Assembly: GCF_000344615.1 (NCBI RefSeq)
Contig: NZ_KB467824.1
Span: 666,445-730,444, forward strand
Length of the DNA: 64,000 nt
Source of the DNA: Janthinobacterium sp. CG3
GTDB lineage: Bacteria > Pseudomonadota > Gammaproteobacteria > Burkholderiales > Burkholderiaceae_D
Direction: 5' to 3'
Numbering within the stretch: the stretch's first letter is position 1; each line of letters opens with the position of its first letter. The translations under genes and the position numbers were made by a program. The notes under the pieces were generated by a model that did no database searches, was not told where the DNA came from, and saw only the letters and a program-made list of their open reading frames with translations. Below, in pieces: positions 43,659 to 52,222 of this stretch.

Positions 43659-44000
43659 TTACAGGGGCAGCTTGATGAGTTCATCAACCGCGCCCATGAC
43701 CTTGTTGCGCACTTGCATCAGCATGGAAAACGACAGGCTGGCTTGCTGGCTGGCCAGCATGGCGCCGACCAGGTCGTCGCTCTTGCCACTGTCGACCTCG
43801 CTCATGCGCTCGGCCGCCATGCGGTCGTCGTTGTTGACCCGCCCCAGCGCGTCCTGCATGCTCTGCGAAAACGAGGGGCCGGCGCCGGCGCTGCCGTCGA
43901 GCAGGGCCGCCGGCGCCACCTGGGGCGCGGCGAGGTTGTGGGCGGCGTTTTGCAACGCCGCCAAATCGGCCTTGATCAGACCCGCCAGTTCATTCGCCAT
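43659..44000 (-). CDS. fliE: MS-ring/rod junction protein FliE
   Basis: A 113-residue protein joining MS ring and rod. The C-terminal half is diagnostic (SFSQSMQDALGRVNNDDRMA, MLASQQASLSFSMLMQVRNK, VMGAVDELIKLPL). AGAGG precedes the ATG. First gene of the fliEFGHIJ run, facing the 600-bp gap. Confidence 0.93.
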   Translation of the reverse strand: MANELAGLIKADLAALQNAAHNLAAPQVAPAALLDGSAGAGPSFSQSMQDALGRVNNDDRMAAERMSEVDSGKSDDLVGAMLASQQASLSFSMLMQVRNKVMGAVDELIKLPL

Positions 44001-44157
44001 CTTGGACCTCTTTTGTCACGTTCGCTGCCATGGTTGCCGCCCGCGCCGCCCGGACACGCTGGGGTGTCGGTGCGCGCGCGGGACGGCGCGTTGTGGATGG
44101 GGGCGGATGGGCGCCGCGCCCGCGCCGCCCATGCCGTTATCGGCCGCCCGGCCGGCC

Positions 44158-44191
44158 ACTTGAGCCCGTTTTTAACTTGAGCCCGTTTTTA
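44158..44191. repeat. Perfect 17-bp tandem duplication
   Basis: Two adjacent identical copies of ACTTGAGCCCGTTTTTA in the fliE-fliM gap. Recent slippage duplication or a doubled binding site. Confidence 0.95.
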
Positions 44192-44393
44192 CATGGACCG
44201 GGGCCGGCCCCGCCCATGCCGGCGGCGGCACGGCAATGTCAGCTACGACATGCCTATGATAAACCTGCTGTAAATCAACGGTAATAAAAATTCACGGCAA
44301 TATCGATAATTAAAATCGCCGCGCGAATGGCATATCGCCGACGCGCTCGCCGGCACGGCTGGGACGGAATTTTATCCTTCCAAGCTTACCTGC

Positions 44394-44409
44394 TGGCAAC
44401 TATATTGTA
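44394..44409 (+). promoter_or_regulatory. Sigma-54-like promoter element upstream of fliM
   Basis: TGGCAACTATATTGTA aligns with TGGCAC-N5-TTGCA at the proper spacing, with the GG and TTG cores present and mismatches at the last base of the first block and the C of the second. Lateral flagellar genes elsewhere use sigma-54 with LafK. It is 190 bases before fliM. Weak evidence. Confidence 0.35.
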
Positions 44410-44523
44410 AAGGGTGATTTGCCCCGTGGGTATTGATGCGTGGCAATAATCGTCAAATTGATGTATCGTTTACTTCCGAGATCATCGGACTTTAAGTTAC
44501 GATGCGTTAAATGGTCCGGCAAG

Positions 44524-44566
44524 GGCAATCACAATTGCCGCCGGAATTTCGCGCGATCCGTATAAT
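44524..44566 (+). promoter_or_regulatory. Inverted repeat and -10 box in front of the fliM operon
   Basis: GGCAAT-CACA-ATTGCC (44524-44539) is a perfect inverted repeat. TTGCCG (44535-44540) could be a -35, and TATAAT (44561-44566) is a consensus -10, with a long 20-base spacer. An overlong spacer with a palindrome at -35 is typical of activator-dependent promoters. fliM starts 37 bases after the -10. Confidence 0.5.
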
Positions 44567-44602
44567 TGCTTCGCCACCGACGTGATCTGACATGACCATT
44601 CC

Positions 44603-45493
44603 ATGACCAATATAACCAAGACAGATTCCACGCCGCAGCACCAAGTGCTCGATTCCTGCCTGCTGGGGCGCCCTGTCCACCTGCTGCACGTGTTCGCCGC
44701 GCAACTGCGCGACGACCTCGCGGGCGCCATGCGCCTGCCGCTGAGCCGGCGCTACTGGGGCGCCTACCAGGTCGACGCCGTCGCCTTCAGCCGCATCGAC
44801 GGCGAGGCGCCGCGCGGACGCTGGCTCAGCTTTGGCGACCAGCACGGCCAGATTGGCTTCCTGCTCGAACGGCAAGTGCTGCTGGGCGTGCTCAACCAGC
44901 GTTACGGGCGCAGCGGCGCCAAGGCGGCCGCCGCGCCGGACCCGCAGACGGTGCGCGTGACCACCACCGAGGAACGGCTTGCCGTTGTTCTTGGGCAACA
45001 CATGGTGGCCGCCCTGCTGGCGCGCGTGCGCCACAACCTGGCCGCGCTGGACAAGGCGGCGCCGCTGGGCATCCCCGCCGCCGCCGAACTGTCCGCCGCG
45101 CCCGGCACGGCGCCGGCGCGCGGCAGCTGGGTGGTCGGCGTCGGCGTCAGCGACGGCGCCGCCGGCGCCGGCATCGGCGGCCAGTTCTGGTTCGCGCTCG
45201 ACAAGGCCGCCATGGCCGACGTCTTGCACGGCCTGCTGCCCGAGCGCGAGCAGGCCAAGAAGGCCCTGAAGAGCGTGCGCCCGCTGGCCGCGCGGCTGCA
45301 GGTGACGCTGGAGGGCCGGCTGGTCAGCAAGGAGGTGCAGCTGGGCGCGCTGTTCGACCTGCGCGTGGGCGACGTGATCCCCGTCAGCCTGAACCGCACC
45401 GACGTCATGCTGGCCGATTCGCGCCTGTTCACGGCGGCGGTGTCGGAACACAAGGGCAAGCTCTGTTTAACCTCATTTGAAGATGTCGAATAA
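44603..45493 (+). CDS. fliM: FliM-like motor switch protein lacking the CheY-binding segment
   Basis: A 296-residue C-ring protein. The C-terminal SpoA domain (LVSKEVQLGALFDLRVGDVI, SRLFTAAVSEHKGKLCLT) is clear. The central domain is divergent, and the N-terminus starts MTNITKTDSTPQHQVLDSCL without the LSQDEIDALL motif that binds phospho-CheY in normal FliM. It is shorter than chemotactic FliM (about 330). First gene of a tightly packed plus-strand operon to flhA. The ATG at 44603 has no clear ribosome site. Confidence 0.82.
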   Translation: MTNITKTDSTPQHQVLDSCLLGRPVHLLHVFAAQLRDDLAGAMRLPLSRRYWGAYQVDAVAFSRIDGEAPRGRWLSFGDQHGQIGFLLERQVLLGVLNQRYGRSGAKAAAAPDPQTVRVTTTEERLAVVLGQHMVAALLARVRHNLAALDKAAPLGIPAAAELSAAPGTAPARGSWVVGVGVSDGAAGAGIGGQFWFALDKAAMADVLHGLLPEREQAKKALKSVRPLAARLQVTLEGRLVSKEVQLGALFDLRVGDVIPVSLNRTDVMLADSRLFTAAVSEHKGKLCLTSFEDVE

Positions 45494-45494
45494 T

Positions 45495-45863
45495 ATGAAT
45501 ATGAACGAAACCAACCAGGGCGACGACATGCTGGGGGACCTGGCCGACGACATGATCATCGAGCAGGTCAGCGACATCAGCGACGTCTCGCCGGCGCGCA
45601 CGCGGCGCGACATCCCGCAAATGATGCGCAAGATCCCGGTGACCCTGACGCTCGAGGTCGGCTCGGCCCGCATTTCGCTGCAAGAATTGATGGCGATCGG
45701 CCCGGACAGCGTGATCGAACTCGACATGCTGGCCGGCGAACCGCTGGTGATCAAGGTCAACGGCACGCCGATCGGCCGCGCCGAGGTCGTCGTCGCCGGC
45801 GAGAACTACGGCTTGAAGGTAATCGACCTGGACGGCCTCAACCTCGACATGATGACGTCATGA
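45495..45863 (+). CDS. fliN: Flagellar motor switch protein FliN
   Basis: A 122-residue C-ring protein with a SpoA domain (IPVTLTLEVGSARISLQELM, IGPDSVIELDMLAGEPLVIK, VNGTPIGRAEVVVAGENYGL). The start at 45495 lies one base after the fliM stop; an in-frame ATG at 45483 inside fliM is also possible. The stop overlaps fliP in ATGA. Confidence 0.94.
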   Translation: MNMNETNQGDDMLGDLADDMIIEQVSDISDVSPARTRRDIPQMMRKIPVTLTLEVGSARISLQELMAIGPDSVIELDMLAGEPLVIKVNGTPIGRAEVVVAGENYGLKVIDLDGLNLDMMTS

Positions 45864-46645
45864 CGCTGGGCTTGACCGGCCGCGCGCGCAGTCGGGCCGG
45901 ACTGGCCGCGCTGGCGGCGCTGGCCCTGCTGGGCGCGGCGCTGTACGCCGGCCCGGCCGGCGCGGCGGCGCCGGTGGATTTGCTGGGCGGCATCGTCCCC
46001 GGCGCCAAGACCGAGCTGACCGTGAAGACGCAGATCCTGGTCATCATGACCCTGCTCGGGCTGCTGCCGGTGATGGTCATGATGATGACCAGCTTTACCC
46101 GCTTCGTCATCGTGCTGTCGCTGCTGCGCCAGGCCCTGGGCCTGCAGCAGGGCCTGCCCAACCGCATCGTCACCGGCGTCGCGCTGATCCTGACCTTGCT
46201 GGTGATGCGCCCGATCGGCGAACAGATCTGGAGCGAGGCCTTCGTCCCCTACGACCGCGACAAGATCGGCCTGGAGGAGGCGCTGAAAATCGCCGAGAAG
46301 CCGCTGTCGCGCTTCATGATGGCGCAAACGAGCAAGGCGGCGCTGGCGCAGATTGCCCGCCTGGCCGGCGAGCCGGCCGCCACCAAGCCGGCCGAGCACG
46401 CGTTTACGGTCAAGCTGGCGGCCTTCGTGCTGAGCGAACTCAAGACTGCCTTCCAGATCGGCTGCATGCTGTTCATCCCCTTCCTCATCATCGACTTGGT
46501 GGTGTCGTCGGTGCTGATGGCGATGGGCATGATGATGCTCTCGCCGCTGGTCATTTCGCTGCCGTTCAAGCTGCTGCTGTTCGTCCTCGTCGACGGCTGG
46601 ACCTTGACCGTCAACACCCTCGTCACCAGCGTGCAGGCGTACTGA
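45860..46645 (+). CDS. fliP: Flagellar export gate protein FliP
   Basis: A 261-residue inner-membrane protein with a cleavable leader (to about residue 38) and four helices. Family sequence: LVIMTLLGLLPVMVMMMTSF, then TRFVIVLSLLRQALGLQQ and the C-terminal DLVVSSVLMAMGMMMLSPLV. Forms the export channel with FliQ and FliR. Confidence 0.97.
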   Translation: MTLGLTGRARSRAGLAALAALALLGAALYAGPAGAAAPVDLLGGIVPGAKTELTVKTQILVIMTLLGLLPVMVMMMTSFTRFVIVLSLLRQALGLQQGLPNRIVTGVALILTLLVMRPIGEQIWSEAFVPYDRDKIGLEEALKIAEKPLSRFMMAQTSKAALAQIARLAGEPAATKPAEHAFTVKLAAFVLSELKTAFQIGCMLFIPFLIIDLVVSSVLMAMGMMMLSPLVISLPFKLLLFVLVDGWTLTVNTLVTSVQAY

Positions 46646-46646
46646 G

Positions 46647-46919
46647 ATGCTGACCCCGGAAGTGGCCGTCGACCTGGTCATCGAATCGCTGCGCATCGTC
46701 ATGCTGCTGGTGGTGGTGCTGGTGGTGCCGGGCCTGATCACCGGCCTGCTGGTGGCGCTGGTGCAGGCGGCAACGCAAATCAACGAACAGACGCTGAGTT
46801 TCCTGCCGCGCCTGCTGGTCACGCTGCTGGCGGTGATACTGGCCGGGCGCTGGATGGCCGGCTACCTGATGGACTTTTGCGTGTCGATCTTCCAACGCGC
46901 CGGCACCCTGGTCGGCTAG
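46647..46919 (+). CDS. fliQ: Flagellar export gate protein FliQ
   Basis: A 90-residue protein with two membrane helices (VMLLVVVLVVPGLITGLLVA; VTLLAVILAGRWMAGYLMDF) separated by QAATQINEQTLSFLPRL, the FliQ core. One base after the fliP stop. Confidence 0.96.
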   Translation: MLTPEVAVDLVIESLRIVMLLVVVLVVPGLITGLLVALVQAATQINEQTLSFLPRLLVTLLAVILAGRWMAGYLMDFCVSIFQRAGTLVG

Positions 46920-46925
46920 CGCGCG

Positions 46926-47711
46926 ATGGAACAGGTTTTCAACCAGTTGCTGCCGTTCCTGTCAGCCCTGTGGTGGCCGTTTTGCCGTATTTTGGCGATG
47001 CTGACGGCGGCGCCGGTGCTGGGCGACCTGATGGTGCCGGTGACGGTGCGCGTGCTCGTTGCGCTGGTGCTGGCGATCGTCATGCTGCCGATGACGCGCG
47101 GCCTGGTCGGGCCGATCGACCCGTTTTCGCTGCACGCGCTCGTCGCCACCGTCGAGCAGGCGGTGATCGGCGGCGTGCTCGGGCTGGCCTTCCACTTCAG
47201 CATGTCGGTCATCGGCGTGCTCGGTTACCTGGTGTCGAGCCAGATGGGATTTTCGATGGCGGTGATGAACGACCCGATCAACGGCACCTCGTCGGACGTG
47301 GTCTCGGCGCTGCTGTCGATCCTCAGCATCATCGTCTTTTTTACCATCGACGGCCACCTGGTGATCGCCGGCGTCATCGGCGCCAGCTTCCACGCCTGGC
47401 CGCTGGGGCAGGGCTACGGCCCGCTGCTGCTGCAGACGGTGGCCTACAACGTTTCCTGGATCTTCGCCGCGGCGATGCTGCTGGCGATCCCGATCGTCTT
47501 CTCGACCATGGTGGTGCAGCTCGGCTTCGGCTTCCTGAACCGGGTGGCGCCGTCGCTGAACCTGTTTTCGCTGGGGTTTTCGATGATCACCCTGTTCGGC
47601 CTGGTAATGCTGGTGGAAATCATCCGCTTCGTGCCCGAGCACTACATCGGCATGACCAACCGGGTGCTGGAGATGCTGCAGCAGCAGATGCGGGCGGCCG
47701 GCCATGGCTGA
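46926..47711 (+). CDS. fliR: Flagellar export gate protein FliR
   Basis: A 261-residue inner-membrane protein with about six helices (LPFLSALWWPFCRILAMLTA; QMGFSMAVMNDPINGTSSDV; YNVSWIFAAAMLLAIPIVFS). Overlaps flhB by 8 bases. Part of the FliPQR gate. Confidence 0.95.
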   Translation: MEQVFNQLLPFLSALWWPFCRILAMLTAAPVLGDLMVPVTVRVLVALVLAIVMLPMTRGLVGPIDPFSLHALVATVEQAVIGGVLGLAFHFSMSVIGVLGYLVSSQMGFSMAVMNDPINGTSSDVVSALLSILSIIVFFTIDGHLVIAGVIGASFHAWPLGQGYGPLLLQTVAYNVSWIFAAAMLLAIPIVFSTMVVQLGFGFLNRVAPSLNLFSLGFSMITLFGLVMLVEIIRFVPEHYIGMTNRVLEMLQQQMRAAGHG

Positions 47712-48843
47712 CGCGAGCGGCGGCGACAAGACCGAAAAGGCTTCCCACCAGAAGCTGCGCAAGTCGCGCGAGGAGGGCCAGGTGGTGCGCTCGCGCGACC
47801 TGGCCACCGCCATCGGCATCCTGGCCAGCCTGAAGCTGTTCGTCTTCCTGCTGCCGGGCTACATGGAGGACTTCCGCGCGCTGTTCGCCATGGCCTTCCT
47901 GCCGCTGGACGGCGACGGCACGCTCGACAACGCCTTCTCGGGCGTGTTCGCCAGCTCGGTGTCGCTGCTGGTGACGATGCTGCTGCCGCTGTTCGTGGTG
48001 CCGCTGTTCGTGGTGCTCGGTTCGCTGGTGCCGGGCGGCTGGGTGGTCAGCACCAAGCACTGGGCGCCGAAGATGGAGCGGCTCAGCCCGGCCAAGAACC
48101 TCGGCCGCCTGTTCGGCGGCAAGCACGCGTTCGAGCTGGCCACCTCGGTGGCCAAGGCCGGCGTGCTGGGCTGGGTGCTGGTGCACGTCGGGCGCGACAC
48201 CGTCGGCGCCTACGTGCGCCTGCAGCACGCGCCGCTGCAGGTGGCGATGGCGCAGGGCGCCGGCCTGATGCTCGACGGCCTGATGTCGCTGTGCGCGGTG
48301 TTCGTCATCTTCGCGGTGGTCGACGTGCCGGCCCAGGCCTTCTTCTTCGCCAAGGGCCAGCGCATGAGCAAGCAGGAGTTGAAGGAGGAGCACAAGACCA
48401 GCGAGGGCCGGCCCGAGGTGCGCCAGCGCATCCGCCAGCTGCAGCAGCAGATCAGCCGGCGCAGCGTGCGCAAGACGGTGCCGACGGCCGACGTGGTGAT
48501 CGTCAACCCGGAGCATTACGCGGTGGCGCTGAAGTACGACGCCGGCCGCGCCGAGGCGCCGTTCGTCGTCGCCAAGGGCGTCGACGAGATGGCGCTGTTC
48601 ATCCGCCAGGTGGCGCGCGAGCACGGCGTCGAGACGCTCGAACTGGCGCCGCTGGCGCGGGCGATCTACCACACCAGCCAGGTGCAGCAGCAGATCCCGG
48701 TGCAGTTGTACCAGGCCGTCTCGCAGGTGCTGAACTACGTGCTGCAATTGCAGGCTTTTCGAACTGGGCAGCGCACTGCCCAGCCCCCATTTCCCAACGA
48801 GGTGGCCGTGCCATCTCACCTGAGTGAGGTCTCTCCGAGATGA
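47704..48843 (+). CDS. flhB: Flagellar export switch protein FlhB with NPEH motif
   Basis: A 379-residue inner-membrane protein. ADASGGDKTEKASHQKLRKS opens it, followed by four helices and a cytoplasmic domain. The autocleavage site normally NPTH reads NPEH (Asn at residue 268, VIVNPEHYAVALKYD). Asn and Pro, needed for cyclisation, are kept; the Thr change may alter cleavage rate. The last 28 residues (after LNYVLQLQAF) are an unusual proline-containing tail. Overlaps flhA in ATGA. Confidence 0.95.
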   Translation: MADASGGDKTEKASHQKLRKSREEGQVVRSRDLATAIGILASLKLFVFLLPGYMEDFRALFAMAFLPLDGDGTLDNAFSGVFASSVSLLVTMLLPLFVVPLFVVLGSLVPGGWVVSTKHWAPKMERLSPAKNLGRLFGGKHAFELATSVAKAGVLGWVLVHVGRDTVGAYVRLQHAPLQVAMAQGAGLMLDGLMSLCAVFVIFAVVDVPAQAFFFAKGQRMSKQELKEEHKTSEGRPEVRQRIRQLQQQISRRSVRKTVPTADVVIVNPEHYAVALKYDAGRAEAPFVVAKGVDEMALFIRQVAREHGVETLELAPLARAIYHTSQVQQQIPVQLYQAVSQVLNYVLQLQAFRTGQRTAQPPFPNEVAVPSHLSEVSPR

Positions 48844-50927
48844 ATTTCCTGAACCGAATGGTCGCCGAGCTGCGCCGCCACAAGTTCGCTACGCCACTGT
48901 TCCTGCTGGTGATATTGGCGATGATTATCCTGCCGCTGCCGCCGGTGCTGCTCGACGTGCTGTTCACGTTCAACATCGTGCTGGCCCTGATCGTCATCCT
49001 GGTCAGCGTCTCGGCCAAGCGGCCGCTGGACTTCTCGGTGTTCCCGACGGTGATCCTGGCGACGACGATGATGCGCCTGACGCTCAACGTCGCCTCGACC
49101 CGGGTGGTGCTGCTGCACGGCCACACCGGCACCGGCGCGGCCGGGCAGGTGATCGAAGCGTTCGGCAACGTCGTCATCGGCGGCAATTTCGTCGTCGGTA
49201 TCGTGGTCTTCGTGATCTTGATGATCATCAACTTCGCCGTCGTCACCAAGGGCGCCGAGCGCATCTCCGAGGTCTCGGCGCGCTTCACGCTGGACGCGCT
49301 GCCGGGTAAGCAGATGGCCATCGACGCCGACTTGAACGCCGGCCTGATCAACCAGGAAAAGGCGCAGATGCGGCGCCTCGACGTCGCCGCCGAGGCCGAC
49401 TTCTACGGCGCCATGGACGGCGCCTCGAAGTTCGTGCGCGGCGACGCCGTCGCCAGCATCCTGATCCTGATCATCAACATGGTCGGCGGCGTGGCCATCG
49501 GCTCGATGATGCACGACCTGTCGTTCGGCGACGCCTTCCGCCAATACGCGCTGTTGACCATCGGCGACGGCCTGGTGGCGCAGATCCCGGCGCTGCTGCT
49601 GTCGGCCGCCGCCGCCATCCTGGTGACGCGCATCAGCGACTCGGGCGACTTCGAGCAGCAGGTCGCCGGCCAGGTGCTGACCTCGCCGACGGTGATCTTC
49701 AGCGCCTCCGGCATGATGGTGGCGCTGGCGCTGATCCCGGGCATGCCGTGGTTGATGTTCATGGCCTTCGCGGCGGTGCTGGCCTTCGTCGCCTGGCGCC
49801 TGAGCCAGCGCGTCAAGGCGCCCGACCTGGCGAATATGGCGGCGATCGAGGCGGCGCTGCGCGACGACCGCGTGCCCGACCTGGACTGGCCGCAACTGCC
49901 GGCGGTGCAACCGATCTCGGTGGCGCTGGGCTACAAGCTGGTCGGCATGATCGACAAGAGCCAGGGCGAGCCGCTGAACAAGCGCATCAAGGGCGTGCGC
50001 CAGAGCCTGAGCGAGGCGCTCGGCCTGCTGCTGCCGCCGATCGGCGTGCGCGACGACCTGGCGCTGAAGCCGTCGCAGTATTCGATCGTTCTCAGCGGCA
50101 GCGTGGTGGCCCAGGCCGAGGTGATGGCGGACCGCCTGATGGCGATCCCGTCGCCCAACGTCTACGGCCAGTTGGACGGCATTCCCGGCATCGAGCCGGC
50201 CTACGGCATGCCAGTGACCTGGATCGAGGTGGGCGAGAAGGCCCACGCGCTGGGCCTGGGCTACCAGGTCATCGAGGCGCCCAGCGTGATCGCCACGCAC
50301 GTGTCGAAAATGGTCCGCGAATACCTGCCGGAACTGTTCCGCCACGAAGACGTGCCGGCGCTGCTGGAGCGGCTGACGGCGCTGTCGCCGAAGCTGTCGG
50401 GCGCGCTGGAGAAGGCGCTGACGCACACCCAGCTGCTGCGGGTGTTCCGCGTGCTGCTGGCCGAAAACGTCTCGCTCAAGGACATCGTGTCGATCGCCAC
50501 GACGCTGCTCGACAGCGCCGAGACCACCAAGGACCCGATCCTGCTGGCGGCCGAGGTGCGCTGCGCGCTGCGCCGGCAAATCGTCGGCGGCCTGTTCGGC
50601 CAGCGCGCCGAGATGCAGGCGTTCAACCTTGGCGGCGAGCTGGAGAACATGTTGCTCGGTTCGCTGAACCAGGCCCGCCAGAGTGGCAAGGTGGCGCTCG
50701 ACAACTACCCGATCGACCCGCACCTGTTGTCGCAGTTGCAACTGAACATGCCGGTGGCGCGCGAGCAGATGAAGCAGCAGGCCACCCCGCCGCTGCTGCT
50801 GGTGCTGCCGCAGATCCGCCCGCTGTTGGCGCGTTACGCGCGCCTGTTCGCGCCCGGCCTGCACGTGCTGTCGTACAACGAAATACCGGAAAACCGCGAA
50901 GTGAGCATCATCGGCACCGTCGGCTAA
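48840..50927 (+). CDS. flhA: Flagellar export gate protein FlhA
   Basis: A 695-residue export-gate protein. Eight helices span the first 330 residues with the FHIPEP signature (NFAVVTKGAERISEVSARFT, then LDALPGKQMAIDADLNAGLI). The large cytoplasmic domain (EPAYGMPVTWIEVGEKAHAL, VSKMVREYLPELFRHEDVPA) docks substrates and chaperones. Last gene of the fliM operon. Confidence 0.97.
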   Translation: MNFLNRMVAELRRHKFATPLFLLVILAMIILPLPPVLLDVLFTFNIVLALIVILVSVSAKRPLDFSVFPTVILATTMMRLTLNVASTRVVLLHGHTGTGAAGQVIEAFGNVVIGGNFVVGIVVFVILMIINFAVVTKGAERISEVSARFTLDALPGKQMAIDADLNAGLINQEKAQMRRLDVAAEADFYGAMDGASKFVRGDAVASILILIINMVGGVAIGSMMHDLSFGDAFRQYALLTIGDGLVAQIPALLLSAAAAILVTRISDSGDFEQQVAGQVLTSPTVIFSASGMMVALALIPGMPWLMFMAFAAVLAFVAWRLSQRVKAPDLANMAAIEAALRDDRVPDLDWPQLPAVQPISVALGYKLVGMIDKSQGEPLNKRIKGVRQSLSEALGLLLPPIGVRDDLALKPSQYSIVLSGSVVAQAEVMADRLMAIPSPNVYGQLDGIPGIEPAYGMPVTWIEVGEKAHALGLGYQVIEAPSVIATHVSKMVREYLPELFRHEDVPALLERLTALSPKLSGALEKALTHTQLLRVFRVLLAENVSLKDIVSIATTLLDSAETTKDPILLAAEVRCALRRQIVGGLFGQRAEMQAFNLGGELENMLLGSLNQARQSGKVALDNYPIDPHLLSQLQLNMPVAREQMKQQATPPLLLVLPQIRPLLARYARLFAPGLHVLSYNEIPENREVSIIGTVG

Positions 50928-50970
50928 GGGGCCGCCTCACACCCAGGCTTAACGCCGGGGGCGAACCCGC

Positions 50971-50983
50971 GGGGTCGGACCCC
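50971..50983. repeat. GGGGTC-GACCCC intergenic palindrome
   Basis: GGGGTCGGACCCC between flhA and the FliK-like gene. Related GC-rich palindromes lie at about 5511-5524 and 57301-57330, all intergenic. Probably a dispersed repeat of the genome. Confidence 0.6.
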
Positions 50984-51031
50984 GGCTCTGTGCCCCAGCT
51001 GTGGTTAGGCGTACGCGGCGCGCCGGCGCCG

Positions 51032-52198
51032 TCAAACGCCGGCGGCCTGGTCGTCGGCCGCCCGGCGCGGCGGCGGCGGCGGCAAGCCCAAGTCGAGCTC
51101 CAGCTGCATCGACGCTTCGATTTCCGCCTCCAGCTCGGCTTCCAGCAGCAAGTCCGGCGCCAGGTCCGGTTCCAGCGCCGGCGCCTCCTGCCGCGGCAGG
51201 CTCTGTTCCACCATCAAGGTGAGCGGCTCCGGCGGCGGCGCGGGTTCCGCTTCGCGCTGCTGCTGCAACACCGTGTCGGCGTCCTGTTCGAGCGCCGTAT
51301 AGTCCGGCGCCGCCGCCTCGCGCGACAGCAGCAGCGCCACCTCGGCCATGGCGCGGAACACCGGCAGCGACAGCGAGGCGGCCGCGGCCTGCATCGGATA
51401 ATTGTTGTGCACGCGCGCCGATTGCAGCTCGCGGCCTATGCGGCAGCGCAAGATGCGCAGGCCGGAGCGGCCGATCGCCTCGACCAGCTCGGGCAGCATG
51501 CGCCGCAGCAACTGCTGCGCGGCCGGGTCGGGCGCCGCCAACTCCAGCAAGATGCCGTCGGCCATCGCCTCCATTTGAATCATCACCCGGCCCAGGTCGG
51601 CCAGCACCAGCTCCAGGCGCAGCGCGACCTTGCCGTGGCGCCGCTTCGGCGCGTCGTCCTCGTCCGGGTCGCCGGCCAGCACGCGCAGCATCAGCCGTTG
51701 GCCGGCCCAGCCGTACACCGCGAAGCGCCAGGCTTCGGCGTCCATGATCAGGGGCGGGCGCGCCGCTTCGCGCAGCGCCGCCGGGTTTTGCTCGGCCATG
51801 AAAAGGTTGCCCGGCACGTGCTGGCCGCGCGCCTGTTCCTGCAACGCGGCGCGCTGCTCGCCGTAGGTCCTGACCATGACGCGCCAGGACGCCGCCAGCG
51901 TGGCGGGGTTGGGCGCCTGCCAGACCAGTTGGCGTGAAAAAAACAGTTGGTTGACCTGCATCGCGCTGGTGTCGTGCGGGGTGGCGTCGGCGCCCGCGCC
52001 GGCGGCGGGCGCGCCGCCGAAGGCCTGCTGGCCGTGGGCCGGCAGGCCGGCGCTGGCGGCCGGCAGTTCCGGCGTATACGCCGCCAGTTGCGCCAGCGCC
52101 GCCACGCTGGCCGGCGCCAGCGCCGTCACGTTGCTCATGTCGAGGCGTTGCGTGAGCATCGGCGCCAGGTTGATCAAGGGAATTCTGTCTATCGCCAT
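51032..52198 (-). CDS. Second FliK-like (Flg_hook domain) protein
   Basis: A 388-residue protein with a FliK C-terminal-like domain at about 195-265 (VALRLELVLADLGRVMIQME, LRRMLPELVEAIGRSGLRIL). Unlike normal FliK the domain is central, followed by about 120 residues, the last part very acidic and proline-rich (APALEPDLAPDLLLEAELEA and a PPPPP run). There is no FliS- or flagellin-like feature. The start at 52198 follows GGGGGA by 6 bases; an ATG two codons upstream is too close. It lies downstream of flagellin 1 on the same strand, beyond a terminator, so it may have its own promoter. It could be another hook or filament length factor; function is not established. Confidence 0.65.
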   Translation of the reverse strand: MAIDRIPLINLAPMLTQRLDMSNVTALAPASVAALAQLAAYTPELPAASAGLPAHGQQAFGGAPAAGAGADATPHDTSAMQVNQLFFSRQLVWQAPNPATLAASWRVMVRTYGEQRAALQEQARGQHVPGNLFMAEQNPAALREAARPPLIMDAEAWRFAVYGWAGQRLMLRVLAGDPDEDDAPKRRHGKVALRLELVLADLGRVMIQMEAMADGILLELAAPDPAAQQLLRRMLPELVEAIGRSGLRILRCRIGRELQSARVHNNYPMQAAAASLSLPVFRAMAEVALLLSREAAAPDYTALEQDADTVLQQQREAEPAPPPEPLTLMVEQSLPRQEAPALEPDLAPDLLLEAELEAEIEASMQLELDLGLPPPPPRRAADDQAAGV

Positions 52199-52222
52199 CG
52201 CCATTCCCCCAGAGGTAAGGGG

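Larger units (their letters stand above)
44001..44602. other. Gene-free divergent region between fliE and fliM
   Basis: About 600 bases without a credible gene. The left half is GC-rich and holds a 17-base tandem repeat. The right half (from about 44240) is clearly AT-richer and carries a sigma-54-like site, an inverted repeat and a perfect TATAAT. In Flag-2 loci the sigma-54 activator gene lafK lies between fliE and fliM; nothing similar is visible here. Confidence 0.7.

Noticed and set aside
44394-44409. Firm sigma-54 promoter call for fliM
   Set aside because: Two consensus positions differ and a perfect TATAAT lies closer to the gene; kept only as a weak candidate.
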